64,000 nucleotides of DNA from CAVUNY01 sp963843535. Its GTDB lineage: Bacteria > Chloroflexota > Anaerolineae > Anaerolineales > Anaerolineaceae. This document shows, piece by piece, positions 27,067-35,724 of this stretch (position 1 is the stretch's first letter; the number at the start of each line of letters is the position of its first letter). Position numbers and translations under genes: made by a program. The DNA lies in NCBI GenBank assembly GCA_963843535.1, contig CAWJKU010000004.1:1178001-1242000 (forward strand). The letters are read 5' to 3'. Under the pieces are notes generated by a model. The model saw only the letters and a program-made list of their open reading frames with translations, was not told the DNA's origin and ran no database searches.

Positions 27067-28023
27067 TCAATTGCTCGTTTGTCTTACAATTGGACCGTTA
27101 CCGCGAGGATTTCTTATTGGGTGGTTTTGAAAGAACTCCCATATTATTTTGGTCGCATCGATATCTCGGGTGGTGCGCCCGACAATGAATTTCGGCATGG
27201 ATCCTCCGCCAGGCCAGGAATGGCCCCCGCCTTCGATCGTATAAAAAACTACGTCCATATTCTGCCCAATGTTTGAATATTGGATGCCGCTCACTTCTCC
27301 AGCGGTGGGTAGCAAAACTGGATCGGCGTCACATCCGCCTCGCCTGGCATATTCCGCGATCCAATTCGGGACAGCAGGAAAAGGCAGCTCAAAAGAACGG
27401 GATGGGCCTCCAAGATAGGGGACGATAGGGTCGCCGGTGCCGTGGAAAGCAATCAGCGGCACAGGGCGGGATGGCCGGCAGTCGTCCCAGGGGAGCAGGA
27501 TTGCGCCTGCAACAGTCCCAATCGCGGCGATGCGTTCGGCCAGCCTGCATGAAAGTAAAAACGACATTCCACCACCGTTCGAAAGTCCGTTGGCGAAAAT
27601 GCGCGCTGGATCGATGTTGTACTCGTTTTCTAATGTATCGATCAGGTCTGATATGAAGGCAACATCCAGGGCCGGGTCATGCGCGCTGCCGGCTGCTCCC
27701 CGAACACGCCAACGCAAAGGAAAGCCCGTCCCGGAAGGATAAACGACGATAAATCCCTTCTGGTCTGCCAGGTCATTCCAACCGCTGATCTCCATCTGGT
27801 GAGCCGGCCACTCGGCAAAGCCGTGCAGGCTGATGACTAATGAGGTAGGTATTTGAGGATCGTAGGTTTTGGGTACATATAGTAGAAACTTTCGCGATCT
27901 TCCGGAAGATATGATTTCACCGTTCGTTTTGTTTAACCTGAGGAACAATAAGACAAGTGCTGAGGTTATAGAAACCAGGAAAATCAGCAAACCAGAAAGG
28001 GTCCGGACCAAAATTTTTTTCAT
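27067..28023 (-). CDS. Secreted or anchored esterase, PHB depolymerase/feruloyl esterase-like
   Basis: This alpha/beta hydrolase of about 318 residues is read from MKKILVRTLSGLL (ATG 28021-28023, AGGA upstream). A longer in-frame start lacks a ribosome-binding site. One N-terminal hydrophobic helix (IFLVSITSALVLLFLRL) exports or anchors it. The nucleophile sits in GLSNGGGMSF (Ser of GxSxG, about 150), the acid in FHGTGDPIVPYLGG and the His in GGGHSWPGG. The LpqC-type family includes polyhydroxybutyrate depolymerases, feruloyl and acetylxylan esterases. Substrate choice among these is not possible from sequence. Confidence 0.82.
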   Translation of the reverse strand: MKKILVRTLSGLLIFLVSITSALVLLFLRLNKTNGEIISSGRSRKFLLYVPKTYDPQIPTSLVISLHGFAEWPAHQMEISGWNDLADQKGFIVVYPSGTGFPLRWRVRGAAGSAHDPALDVAFISDLIDTLENEYNIDPARIFANGLSNGGGMSFLLSCRLAERIAAIGTVAGAILLPWDDCRPSRPVPLIAFHGTGDPIVPYLGGPSRSFELPFPAVPNWIAEYARRGGCDADPVLLPTAGEVSGIQYSNIGQNMDVVFYTIEGGGHSWPGGGSMPKFIVGRTTRDIDATKIIWEFFQNHPIRNPRGNGPIVRQTSN

Positions 28024-28153
28024 GGCGAATCCTGGGGTTGAGTGGAAAATTTCTCTTTTCATTATAAGCTGGTCGGGCTGTAAAATCGTTTCAACAACAT
28101 GTTCATATACTATAATTTGATCAGAAACATTTCCGGAAGATGATGTATATAAA

Positions 28154-30724
28154 ATGCCAGCTCATCTAGGCAGCCAGGTTAAAGAAAGACCCAGTGGAAC
28201 GGTAACTTTCCTTTTCACCGATATTCAAGGCAGCACCCATCTTTGGGAGCATCATCGAGAGGCAATGCAGCGCGCCTTCCGCCGCCACGAAGAAATCGTG
28301 CGCAGCGCTATGATCTATCACGGTGGTTTTGTCTTCAAAATGATCGGTGATGCTTTTCAAGTTGCCTTCGCTGCCGCCAAAGATGCCGTGCTGGCGGCCC
28401 TGGAAGCACAACAGAACCTGCACAATGAAAACTGGGGCGGTACTATACCCGAAATTAAAGTGCGAATGGCGCTGCATACCGGTGTCACAGAAGAACGGGG
28501 GGATGACTATCTCGGACCGGCCTTGAACAGGGTGGCCCGGCTTCTGAATGCCGGGCATGGTGGGCAGGTCCTGCTTACCGAAGCCGTTTATTTGCTGGTG
28601 CGCGACGAGCTGCCTGCCGGAATTAACCTGCAATATTTAGGTGAACATCATTTGAAGGATCTGATCCAACCTGAACGGGTATACCAGGTGGCAAGTTCTG
28701 GCCTGTCCCTGGATTTTCCACCATTGCGTACGGAAAGCGCGCCTATGCGTACGCTGCCGTTCCAGAGTACACCTTTTATCGGGCGTGAGGCTGAGCTCGC
28801 CCGAATTGGCGAGATGCTCAGCGACCCTGCTTGCCGCCTGGTAACCTTGCTGGGGATCGGAGGCAGTGGGAAAACCCGGCTGGCGGTCCGCGCAGCACAA
28901 CTATATCCCCAATTTAAAGATGGCATTACCTTCTGCGCCCTGGAAAATGTGGATACCGGGCAAGGCTTGATCCTGGCTATCGCCGAATCAATGAATCTCG
29001 CTTTCAATTCACTCCCAGGGCGCTCAATTTCCGCAGAAAATGCCCGCGAACAGCTGTTTCAATACCTGGTTGGGAAACATATGTTGTTGGTGCTGGACAA
29101 TTTCGAGCAGCTGTCCCTTCATGCTGAGATGGTGGATGATTTGTTGAGCCTGGCCCCGGAAATAAAAATAATCGTTACCTCACGCCAGCGCCTTAATCTG
29201 CCCGGTGAATGGGTCATCGAAGTGGGGGGATTGCTTTTTCCAGACAACCAATCGAATGAGCCGTTATCGGGGTTTTCAGCAATTCAATTGTTCGTAGAAA
29301 CGGCTGAACGAAATTCATCTTTCCATCCACAACCGGGCGATTGGCATGCCATCTTGAAAATTTGCCGGCTTCTTGAAGGAATCCCTCTGGGATTAGAAAT
29401 GGCCGCAGCCTTGACGCGCACAATTTCCTGCGCCGAGATTGCGGAGGAGATCGAACGAAACCAGGATTTTCTTTCTACATCCTGGCGCGGTATGCCAGAA
29501 AGACACCAGACGCTGCGTGCCGTTTTTGATCATTCCTGGAGATTGCTGAGCGGGGTAGAACAGGATGTTTTCAGCCGGTTATCAATTTTTCGAGGCGGCT
29601 TTACGCGTGAAGCCGCCCAGGTTGTGGCTGGCGCTCCATTGCCGATGGTCAGTTCTTTAGTGGATAAAGCTTTGATCCGCAAAACGTCTTCCGCCCGATT
29701 TGAAATTCACCCGTTGCTGCGCCGGTATGCATCTGAAAAGCTATCCGCCAATCCTGGGTTGTTGGATGAAACCTGTTCGCGAATGGCTGATTATCACACC
29801 GATTGGTTGATTCGCATGTTTCAGAAAATGAAAGGGGATGAATATCTCATTGGTCTGGATGCCATCCGCCTGGATATAGCCAATTTGACCGTTTCCCTGG
29901 AATGGATGTCTGGGAAAGTAGACGTAGAAAGACTTTCCCGGGCATTCCCAGCCTGGATACTTTACCATGTGATGAACGATCAGCGTTTCGAAATGCAGGA
30001 AGCCAGCCGGTTGATTGTCGATCTGATCAGCCGCTTGCGCCCGCGGATCAGCACTATGGACAGCCTGGATGCTGTTCTGCTGGCTCTAGCCTGTGCCACG
30101 ATACGTTTCTTCTGCGGTGATTATTCGGAATCCACGCCGGTGGAAACCTATTTCAAGGAAAGCATGCGGTTGATTTCTGACCTTCCGGATCATATAAACA
30201 AAGCCTATGCCCTTCTGGTGAACAGCATCAATCAAGGATTCATGTCCGTACCGGAGACGGTCGATTCATGCCTTCAGGCGAACCGCATATTTGACCGGTT
30301 GGGAGAACGCTGGGGGAGTGCGATGGGTTACCTGGTGTTGGGGGATACGTATACGTTTGCAGCACTGAACCCTGATGAGGCTCGGGCTGCTTACGCGATA
30401 TGCATGAGAGAATTTACCCGCCTGCGAAGTGAATGGGGAAGGGCATTATGCACCTCGGGATTGATGTTTTTGGAGAGCAAAGTGGCGAATCAGGAACAAG
30501 CCTATCAATTAGGCACAACCTGCCTGGAATTTTTCGCTGAAATGGCCAATTTTGAACGCATGGTTGGCATCCGCCAGGAATTGGCTGAAATTTCTATAAA
30601 GTTAGGATATATCCAACAAGCACGTGAATTTATCCAGGCCAATCTGGCGCATTTCACCCGGCGCGGAGACGAAGCAGGCAAACAAGATTGCCAGCAAAGA
30701 TTGGCTGAGTTAACTGGAAAATGA
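28154..30724 (+). CDS. Class III nucleotide cyclase fused to AAA/NB-ARC-like ATPase
   Basis: The protein has 856 residues. Residues 10-180 are a class III adenylate/guanylate cyclase domain: the metal Asp residues lie in FLFTDIQGSTHLWE and KMIGDAFQVAF, and the transition-state Asn/Arg in ALNRVARLLNAGHGG. Residues 205-480 hold a signalling ATPase with Walker A GIGGSGKTRLAVRAA, Walker-B-like MLLVLDNFEQL and the sensor-like IIVTSRQRLNLPGEW. The remaining 370 residues are helical and TPR-like. Such cyclase-ATPase fusions are thought to be signal receptors. Both metal Asp residues are present, so the cyclase could be active. Neighbours give no clue to the signal. Confidence 0.87.
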   Translation: MPAHLGSQVKERPSGTVTFLFTDIQGSTHLWEHHREAMQRAFRRHEEIVRSAMIYHGGFVFKMIGDAFQVAFAAAKDAVLAALEAQQNLHNENWGGTIPEIKVRMALHTGVTEERGDDYLGPALNRVARLLNAGHGGQVLLTEAVYLLVRDELPAGINLQYLGEHHLKDLIQPERVYQVASSGLSLDFPPLRTESAPMRTLPFQSTPFIGREAELARIGEMLSDPACRLVTLLGIGGSGKTRLAVRAAQLYPQFKDGITFCALENVDTGQGLILAIAESMNLAFNSLPGRSISAENAREQLFQYLVGKHMLLVLDNFEQLSLHAEMVDDLLSLAPEIKIIVTSRQRLNLPGEWVIEVGGLLFPDNQSNEPLSGFSAIQLFVETAERNSSFHPQPGDWHAILKICRLLEGIPLGLEMAAALTRTISCAEIAEEIERNQDFLSTSWRGMPERHQTLRAVFDHSWRLLSGVEQDVFSRLSIFRGGFTREAAQVVAGAPLPMVSSLVDKALIRKTSSARFEIHPLLRRYASEKLSANPGLLDETCSRMADYHTDWLIRMFQKMKGDEYLIGLDAIRLDIANLTVSLEWMSGKVDVERLSRAFPAWILYHVMNDQRFEMQEASRLIVDLISRLRPRISTMDSLDAVLLALACATIRFFCGDYSESTPVETYFKESMRLISDLPDHINKAYALLVNSINQGFMSVPETVDSCLQANRIFDRLGERWGSAMGYLVLGDTYTFAALNPDEARAAYAICMREFTRLRSEWGRALCTSGLMFLESKVANQEQAYQLGTTCLEFFAEMANFERMVGIRQELAEISIKLGYIQQAREFIQANLAHFTRRGDEAGKQDCQQRLAELTGK

Positions 30725-30787
30725 AGCGGTTGAAAGGCTGGGTTTTCCCAGGTAACTGGGTCTGAAGCAGACTGTCACTTAATGTCG

Positions 30788-31564
30788 TCATCTATACCCT
30801 ACGACAATCACCCCCAGCAGTCCCCAGCCACTGCCCAGGATGGCCCCCGCCAGTACATCCCGGGGATAGTGCGCCCCCACATACATGCGCGTAATACCTA
30901 CCAACAAAGCAATGGCATACAGCAGGATGGCTACCCAGGCGCTGGTGTGAAAATGCTGGACCAAAAGCGTCGCCATGAAAAAAGATTGGCTGGTATGACC
31001 GCTAGGAAAAGAGCGCCCTCGGGCCTGGTATCCGACGATGCGCGCCTGCGACAGCCGGATAAATGGCCGCGATCGGTTGATGATAAATTTTACCAACTCG
31101 ACCACCAGCCATAATGTCAGAGTGCCCAGCATGAGCTCATAAGCCAAAAGACGTTCGCTGGCAAAAAATAAAATCAGGGCAAATGCCAGGGTGGTTATAC
31201 CATTCCCAATCTGGGTAAAGCCCAACATGATCCTGTCCAGCCAGAGCGGACGCAACCCTCCTCGCAAATTAAAAGACAAAAAAATCCAGGTATCTAACCG
31301 CTGGCCGGCGGACCACACCAAAGATAGCGCCACCAGGCTGAAAATCAACAGCATGCTGACCAGAATGGCCTGCGATTGTAATCTGCGCCAAAAAACCGCG
31401 CGAATATCCGCAGGCAGCAACAAAAGGAATAAGAACAGAACGATGGTGATGCCTGCCAGCCAGGCCACCGGGCGATTACGTTTCACCAGCTGAACTGGAA
31501 TTTTCAAGGCGGCCGGAAGAATTGTCTCCGGGTCTTGCGGAGGAGGCAACGGCTCGTTATTCAA
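30788..31564 (-). CDS. PAP2-family membrane phosphatase
   Basis: This 258-residue protein has about six membrane helices. The three phosphatase motifs are present: KFIINRSRP (KX6RP, about 158-166), SFPSGHTSQ (PSGH) and RMYVGAHYPRDVLAG (SRX5HX3D-like). Members remove phosphate from phosphatidic acid, undecaprenyl pyrophosphate or similar lipids at the outer face of the membrane. The start overlaps the end of the lipid-kinase gene by 8 nt, so kinase and phosphatase are made from one transcript. That pairing suggests a phosphatidate/diacylglycerol cycle. Confidence 0.9.
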   Translation of the reverse strand: MNNEPLPPPQDPETILPAALKIPVQLVKRNRPVAWLAGITIVLFLFLLLLPADIRAVFWRRLQSQAILVSMLLIFSLVALSLVWSAGQRLDTWIFLSFNLRGGLRPLWLDRIMLGFTQIGNGITTLAFALILFFASERLLAYELMLGTLTLWLVVELVKFIINRSRPFIRLSQARIVGYQARGRSFPSGHTSQSFFMATLLVQHFHTSAWVAILLYAIALLVGITRMYVGAHYPRDVLAGAILGSGWGLLGVIVVGYR

Positions 31565-32504
31565 GAATCACTTCCGCTTCTGGGGGCGAACTGACCATCA
31601 CTGCCAGGGCATGCCGGCGCACTTGGATATGTACATGTCCATCACCCAGGGCATTTCCATCCGTCATGATTTGCATGGCAGGAATCGTTACGATATCCAC
31701 CTGGCGCACGCGGAAGTGCTGGATGCGTTCGTCTTCCGGCTTACCTACACCTACCCCTTGAAACACGTAAGCCAGCAGATCCAGCTTGGTTAAGTCGGCA
31801 AAGAACAGCACATCCAGCAAGCCGTCATTAAACGCGGTCTCGGAGGCAACCTGGTAATGAAAGCCAAGATAGGGCATGTTAGAAACCAGCACAATGTGGC
31901 CTTGATTGCGGATCTCTTGCTTGTTATCCATTAAAAGGCGAATCTCGGCAGGCGGGGAAGAGGTCAACGCGGCCAGAAAATCGCCTATTCGCGCCAGGTT
32001 GCCGTGCTGAATATCGTCGACAGACGGAAATAGGGTTGAAACCAGCCCCACCGAGCAAACTTCCAGAAATGGGGTGCTTTTTTTATCGCAGGTGGCCATG
32101 CCAATGTCCACTTTGATCCGCCGGCCTGTTCGTAGGATAGCAACGGCAGCCACGATATCTGATGGAATACCCAGGCTGAGGGCAGTGTTATTCTGGGTCC
32201 CGATGGGAATAATCCCCAGGGTCGCGGGTGTCCCAGCCAGAGATCCTGCCACGGTAGAAATGGTGCCATCGCCCCCACAAACCACGAACATACGAAATCC
32301 CTGTGCCAGGGCATCTCGCACCACGCCTGGCAGGTCACAGCCCGGTTCGACCAGATATGCTTCTGGCACAAGCTTCCAGGACTGCATTTCATGGATCACA
32401 TCCACGATCTGTACCGGTGATGGTCTGGCTGCTCCTGCGCTGGGATTGAAGATCAATTTAGCCCGCATGGGGCGTCTACCCTTACCACGAGACTCAACAT
32501 TCAT
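31557..32504 (-). CDS. Diacylglycerol/lipid kinase, YegS/DgkB family
   Basis: This protein of about 315 residues shows the DAGK catalytic domain: KLIFNPSAGAARPSPVQI, FVVCGGDGTISTVAGSL (nucleotide-binding GGDGT) and LGIIPIGTQNNTALSLGIP, where the usual GTxND reads GTQNN. The C-terminal beta domain (FLEVCSVGL to HVHIQVRRHALAVMV) is complete. I use ATG 32502-32504. A TTG four codons upstream and an ATG twelve codons downstream (MRAKLIF) are also possible. It phosphorylates a lipid acceptor such as diacylglycerol. It is the third gene of a four-gene operon behind stress motif A. Confidence 0.86.
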   Translation of the reverse strand: MNVESRGKGRRPMRAKLIFNPSAGAARPSPVQIVDVIHEMQSWKLVPEAYLVEPGCDLPGVVRDALAQGFRMFVVCGGDGTISTVAGSLAGTPATLGIIPIGTQNNTALSLGIPSDIVAAVAILRTGRRIKVDIGMATCDKKSTPFLEVCSVGLVSTLFPSVDDIQHGNLARIGDFLAALTSSPPAEIRLLMDNKQEIRNQGHIVLVSNMPYLGFHYQVASETAFNDGLLDVLFFADLTKLDLLAYVFQGVGVGKPEDERIQHFRVRQVDIVTIPAMQIMTDGNALGDGHVHIQVRRHALAVMVSSPPEAEVILE

Positions 32505-32508
32505 AGGT

Positions 32509-32805
32509 TTATCCAATTTTTAATGGGTTAAGAAGCACAGCGTAGCGCAGCCCAGATGAGTTGCTGAATAACACAGGATGTCCGTGCAATGCCGCGGAAA
32601 GGTGGGACAAAAGGTTGGGCGATGCATAGGATTCGATGTTTTCAGAAACACTGTCATCCATGACCACAAACAACCAGGCGTTACCCCGCTCACTCTCAGT
32701 CAAAACAAAACGGCTGATCAGAGGATCCAGACCCTGGTCGGTGAGGATACCTGGGATCGCTTGAGCATCTTTTTGGGCGGCATTCAGGTAACGATAGGCA
32801 CTCAT
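32509..32805 (-). CDS. Hypothetical 98-residue protein
   Basis: The ATG overlaps the upstream stop (ATGA at 32802-32805), and the stop lies next to the lipid-kinase start, so it is translated as part of the operon. The product is soluble, with helical MSAYRYLNAAQKDAQAIPGI, then SRFVLTESERGNAWLFVVMD and GHPVLFSNSSGLRYAVLL, which look like alternating strands and helices. I do not recognise the family. Tight coupling to a lipoprotein-like membrane protein and lipid enzymes suggests a cytoplasmic partner. Confidence 0.65.
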   Translation of the reverse strand: MSAYRYLNAAQKDAQAIPGILTDQGLDPLISRFVLTESERGNAWLFVVMDDSVSENIESYASPNLLSHLSAALHGHPVLFSNSSGLRYAVLLNPLKIG

Positions 32806-33911
32806 TCCCTCAGTCCTCCTTCATCAGCCAATTGATGCTCTACCTCGGCGATCCAATTCGCGATAGGTGGTTCGGCTGCATTAATAATTACGACATGTAC
32901 AGTATTTTCAACGGACGGTCTGGGAGTATTGGCCGGCAATAATTCGGTTGGGATAGCCGGGTGAAGCTGGGGATTAGGGTCCGAAACCACTCCGTCGATG
33001 ATCATCAAGGGGGTGGGATTTAAATTTACCGGCGCAATTCTCAGGCGAGGCGGCGACCAGGGCAGAGGCAAGAAACGGCGAAATGCCCACACAATCCACA
33101 CGATGAACAGCACAAGATCCAGGACTGCCAGGATAGGGATCAATGGTTTAACGACCCGGTTCACGAAGGATTGTTGTTCCCGGTCATATTGCTGCATGAG
33201 AAGCGCTGCCTGGGTCACAGCGAAAGGAGTGGCCGTTAATGGATAAGCGGTCAATGTCTCAATTGCCTGAGCGGCTTGCGTTGCCTGGGCGTATAGAACC
33301 ATCTGGGCTTGACCAGTTTCGGAAACATTCAGTTCATGAGCTGAATAAGTGGCCGTCAACGGATATGCCGTCAAGGCAGCCGCGGATTGAGCAGTCTGCT
33401 GCGCAAGAGAATCCAACGCCGCCTGGGCCTGTGCAGTCTGGGTAACATTCATCAGATAGGCTGAATGGGTGGTCGTAGCGGCACTACTTTGGGCCGCAGT
33501 GGTGGCATCCCTGGCTATTTTCGTTTGCTGAGTGATGAACCTCTGGGTAGCAGCGGCCTGAGTGATGTTCAAGCTGACGACGGTTGCCTGATAGTCCAAC
33601 TCTATCTTCCGACGATGGTTTGCGTCCTTAGTGGATTGTGCTGCGGCATTTTCTGCCTGAGACATGTTCAGGCTGAGTTCTGTGGCTTTGCGTGATAGAT
33701 CCGACAACTGGCTCTGGCCATAATCCACAGTAGCTTGTGCGTTTTCGTAAGCCGGAATGGGCGATGCGATCTTGCCTGGAACGGTTGTAGACCGGTCCGG
33801 TGTGGATGAATACTCCGTTGTGGTTGGCAACAAACTCACACACCCCAACAATAGCAGAATCAACAAGAATATGATCAATATTGTTGGGATAATCCGCCTG
33901 TGAGTGTTCAT
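32802..33911 (-). CDS. Lipoprotein-like membrane protein with Ala/Gln/Thr-rich repeats
   Basis: The 369-residue protein starts with a hydrophobic signal ending LLLLLGC (Cys about 24), a lipobox. Residues 50-235 are low-complexity Ala/Gln/Thr with recurring blocks: SLNMSQAENAA, SLNITQAAA, LMNVTQTAQAQ, ELNVSETGQAQ and two copies of LTAYPLTAT. A membrane helix follows (about 255-280, LIPILAVLDLVLFIVWIVWA), then a Pro-rich tail ending EHQLADEGGLRE. The repeats recur about every 40-45 residues and probably form an extended external coil between the lipid anchor and the helix. It leads the operon behind motif A. Function is unknown. Confidence 0.65.
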   Translation of the reverse strand: MNTHRRIIPTILIIFLLILLLLGCVSLLPTTTEYSSTPDRSTTVPGKIASPIPAYENAQATVDYGQSQLSDLSRKATELSLNMSQAENAAAQSTKDANHRRKIELDYQATVVSLNITQAAATQRFITQQTKIARDATTAAQSSAATTTHSAYLMNVTQTAQAQAALDSLAQQTAQSAAALTAYPLTATYSAHELNVSETGQAQMVLYAQATQAAQAIETLTAYPLTATPFAVTQAALLMQQYDREQQSFVNRVVKPLIPILAVLDLVLFIVWIVWAFRRFLPLPWSPPRLRIAPVNLNPTPLMIIDGVVSDPNPQLHPAIPTELLPANTPRPSVENTVHVVIINAAEPPIANWIAEVEHQLADEGGLRE

Positions 33912-34028
33912 TGGATAATTTTTCTTTCTATACCCTGATGTCAGAGCATGCAGGTTCTGCCCTAAAAAGAATTGACCAGTGAGAACCTTGAGAGAGCAGG
34001 GGTCATCTTTTAATATAAATGAAAGAAG

Positions 34029-34064
34029 CTATCTATGTCCCTGATACAACCTATAAAATACCTA
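34029..34064 (-). promoter_or_regulatory. Stress-island motif, site A
   Basis: Read on the minus strand, this 36-nt site has TAGG half-sites at positions 1 and 12 and GGGACATAGAT at 24-34. It is one of six gapless copies in the island (A to F). It lies 118 nt upstream of the lipoprotein, lipid kinase and PAP2 operon and is nearly identical to site C. It is probably a promoter with an activator box. Confidence 0.75.
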
Positions 34065-34092
34065 AAAACGGAATCCCCGAAAAACATAGGAA

Positions 34093-34124
34093 TGACCTGG
34101 CCCAGGGTATAGTGGGTCAGGTCA
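34093..34124 (-). terminator. Terminator after the paired FVDEP-domain genes
   Basis: TGACCTGGCCC (34093-34103) and GGGTCAGGTCA (34114-34124) pair over 11 positions with one G-T. On the minus strand it is followed by TTCCTATGTTTTT. It lies 48 nt after the 243-residue gene and just upstream of site A. Confidence 0.65.
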
Positions 34125-34171
34125 CTTTTCCTTGACGAATTAATGTAGAACTCGGCTTATCTTTACTGCTT

Positions 34172-34903
34172 TCAAACTACCAGGCGGTTAAAAAAGGAGC
34201 GGTAACGCTTCAAGGCATTGCGGAGATCTTCAGTAGAGACATCATTGCCCTGTTTCCACTGGCCTTCCAGCGAGCTATGTTCGTAGGTAAACATCTGGGT
34301 GATTTGCCCGATCACTTCAGATACCAGCATATCCGCCTGCTGGACAGCATCTCGCGGTTCGTCGACAAATTTTCCCTGGATCTCATTCCAACGCGTGCGA
34401 AAATGCTCTGATTCCTCATGAGTTAACAGTGCCACTGATGATACAGCACTTGTGCCGACAGGGATTTCGTGGGTTGTCGTCTCGATTATCGGGGCCTGAT
34501 AAGGGATCGCAGCAACTACTGGGGCCTGATACATGACTGTCTCGGCTACTGGGGCTTGATCAGGCGTCGTCTCGACTAACGGGGCCTGGTAAAGGATTGT
34601 TTCGGCCACCGGGGCCTCGTGCACAATCGTCTCGTTCATTGGGCCAACGGCTGCAACGGTTCCGCCCATAGGGATCTCTTGGTGAGGAGTCTCATACATC
34701 GGGATCTCATCGGCAAGCGGCGCATCCACCGGGCCAACGGCAGCAATGGTCCCGCCTATCGGCGTCTCTTGGATCTGTGACCCATCCAACGGGACTTTGT
34801 CGGCAAATGGATCCGAATTTACTACCGGGCTGTTCGTGAGCTTATCGATTCCCTCAACGTTTTCTAGGGGATCAACTCGTTCTTCCAAATACTGTTCATT
34901 CAT
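34172..34903 (-). CDS. Hypothetical protein with PVAETI-type repeats and FVDEP domain
   Basis: This 243-residue protein has two parts. Residues 1-150 are imperfect repeats of about 11-15 residues (APVAETILYQAPLVETTPDQ, IPMGGTVAAVGPMNE), acidic and probably extended. Residues 160-243 form a helical domain with FRTRWNEIQGKFVDEPRDAV and ADMLVSEVIGQI. The same domain (WxxxQxKFVDEPxxA, then AD.L..EV) is present in the protein encoded 12 nt upstream, so the two are paralogues by this domain. I do not know the function. The pair forms a unit behind stress site B. Confidence 0.65.
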   Translation of the reverse strand: MNEQYLEERVDPLENVEGIDKLTNSPVVNSDPFADKVPLDGSQIQETPIGGTIAAVGPVDAPLADEIPMYETPHQEIPMGGTVAAVGPMNETIVHEAPVAETILYQAPLVETTPDQAPVAETVMYQAPVVAAIPYQAPIIETTTHEIPVGTSAVSSVALLTHEESEHFRTRWNEIQGKFVDEPRDAVQQADMLVSEVIGQITQMFTYEHSSLEGQWKQGNDVSTEDLRNALKRYRSFFNRLVV

Positions 34904-34914
34904 CTCTATTTCTC

Positions 34915-35463
34915 CTATACAACAACTGCCTCTGTTTCGAGGAGTTCCTCGAACAGGGACCGGTAATAAATCATTGCCTGCCTTAATTCTTCTGTATCTG
35001 CCTGTCCCTGCTTATTTTTGAGCGCAATCTCCCGCGCGGCGCGGTAATTGCTCACCAAAGCAGGATATTTGACCGAGATATCGGCTGCCCGCTGATCAAA
35101 ATCAGATACTGGATAGGCACGAACCTGCATAACTTCCATGATGAGATGGTCGGCATCTACGATCGCCTGTCCCGGCTCGTCGACAAATTTGGATTGCACG
35201 GCAGTCCAATCCACTAAATATCGCTCGCGCTCGCTAACAGAAAGTGGGTGAATATTCAAAGACTCAACATGCTTCTGGCGCGCATTCAGCTCTGTTTGTG
35301 CTTTCTTCTCGCCGCCCAAGGTCTGCACTGTGCGGTCATATTCAGATCCGAATTGTTTTTGCAGCTTCTGTGTACGTCTCTGGCGAGCAAAGACCACGCC
35401 TACTATGGCGCCGATTATCACCAATACCACAACAGCGGTGATAATAATATATGGTTGGTCCAT
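34915..35463 (-). CDS. Hypothetical membrane-anchored protein with FVDEP domain
   Basis: The 182-residue protein has an N-terminal membrane helix (YIIITAVVVLVIIGAIVGVVF), a basic stop-transfer (ARQRRTQKLQKQ) and a helical cytoplasmic domain. That domain contains LVDWTAVQSKFVDEPGQAIV with ADHLIMEVMQVRAYP, then ISVKYPALVSNYRAAREIAL and TEELRQAMIYYRSLFEELLE. The last block also matches TEDLRNALKRYRSFFNRL in its downstream paralogue. Membrane-bound and soluble versions of one domain in one transcript suggest that they bind each other or a common partner. The ribosome-binding site is GGAGG. Confidence 0.7.
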   Translation of the reverse strand: MDQPYIIITAVVVLVIIGAIVGVVFARQRRTQKLQKQFGSEYDRTVQTLGGEKKAQTELNARQKHVESLNIHPLSVSERERYLVDWTAVQSKFVDEPGQAIVDADHLIMEVMQVRAYPVSDFDQRAADISVKYPALVSNYRAAREIALKNKQGQADTEELRQAMIYYRSLFEELLETEAVVV

Positions 35464-35591
35464 AAAACACCTCCTTCATAACTCATGAACAGTCATTAGA
35501 ATAACTGCTCACATATTAAAAGCTTTTTTTACACGTACCGTGCGGATACCGGTAATCTTTCTCTGATCAATACTATATTACCGAGATGTTC

Positions 35592-35627
35592 CCATCTATG
35601 TCCCTTAAAAAACCTATATTTTTCCTA
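35592..35627 (-). promoter_or_regulatory. Stress-island motif, site B
   Basis: On the minus strand, TAGG half-sites lie at positions 1 and 12, with GGGACATAGAT at 24-34, in the same 36-nt frame as the other copies. The first spacer is A-rich (TAGGAAAAATA). It lies 129 nt upstream of the membrane-anchored FVDEP-domain gene. Confidence 0.72.
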
Positions 35628-35724
35628 AAGAAATATACAGAGGGTAATGCAAGTTGATGATCAAATCCACATCTCCGACTTGGAAACGAGCCAAACCTGG
35701 TGAGACAACAGTCCAAAGGATTAC

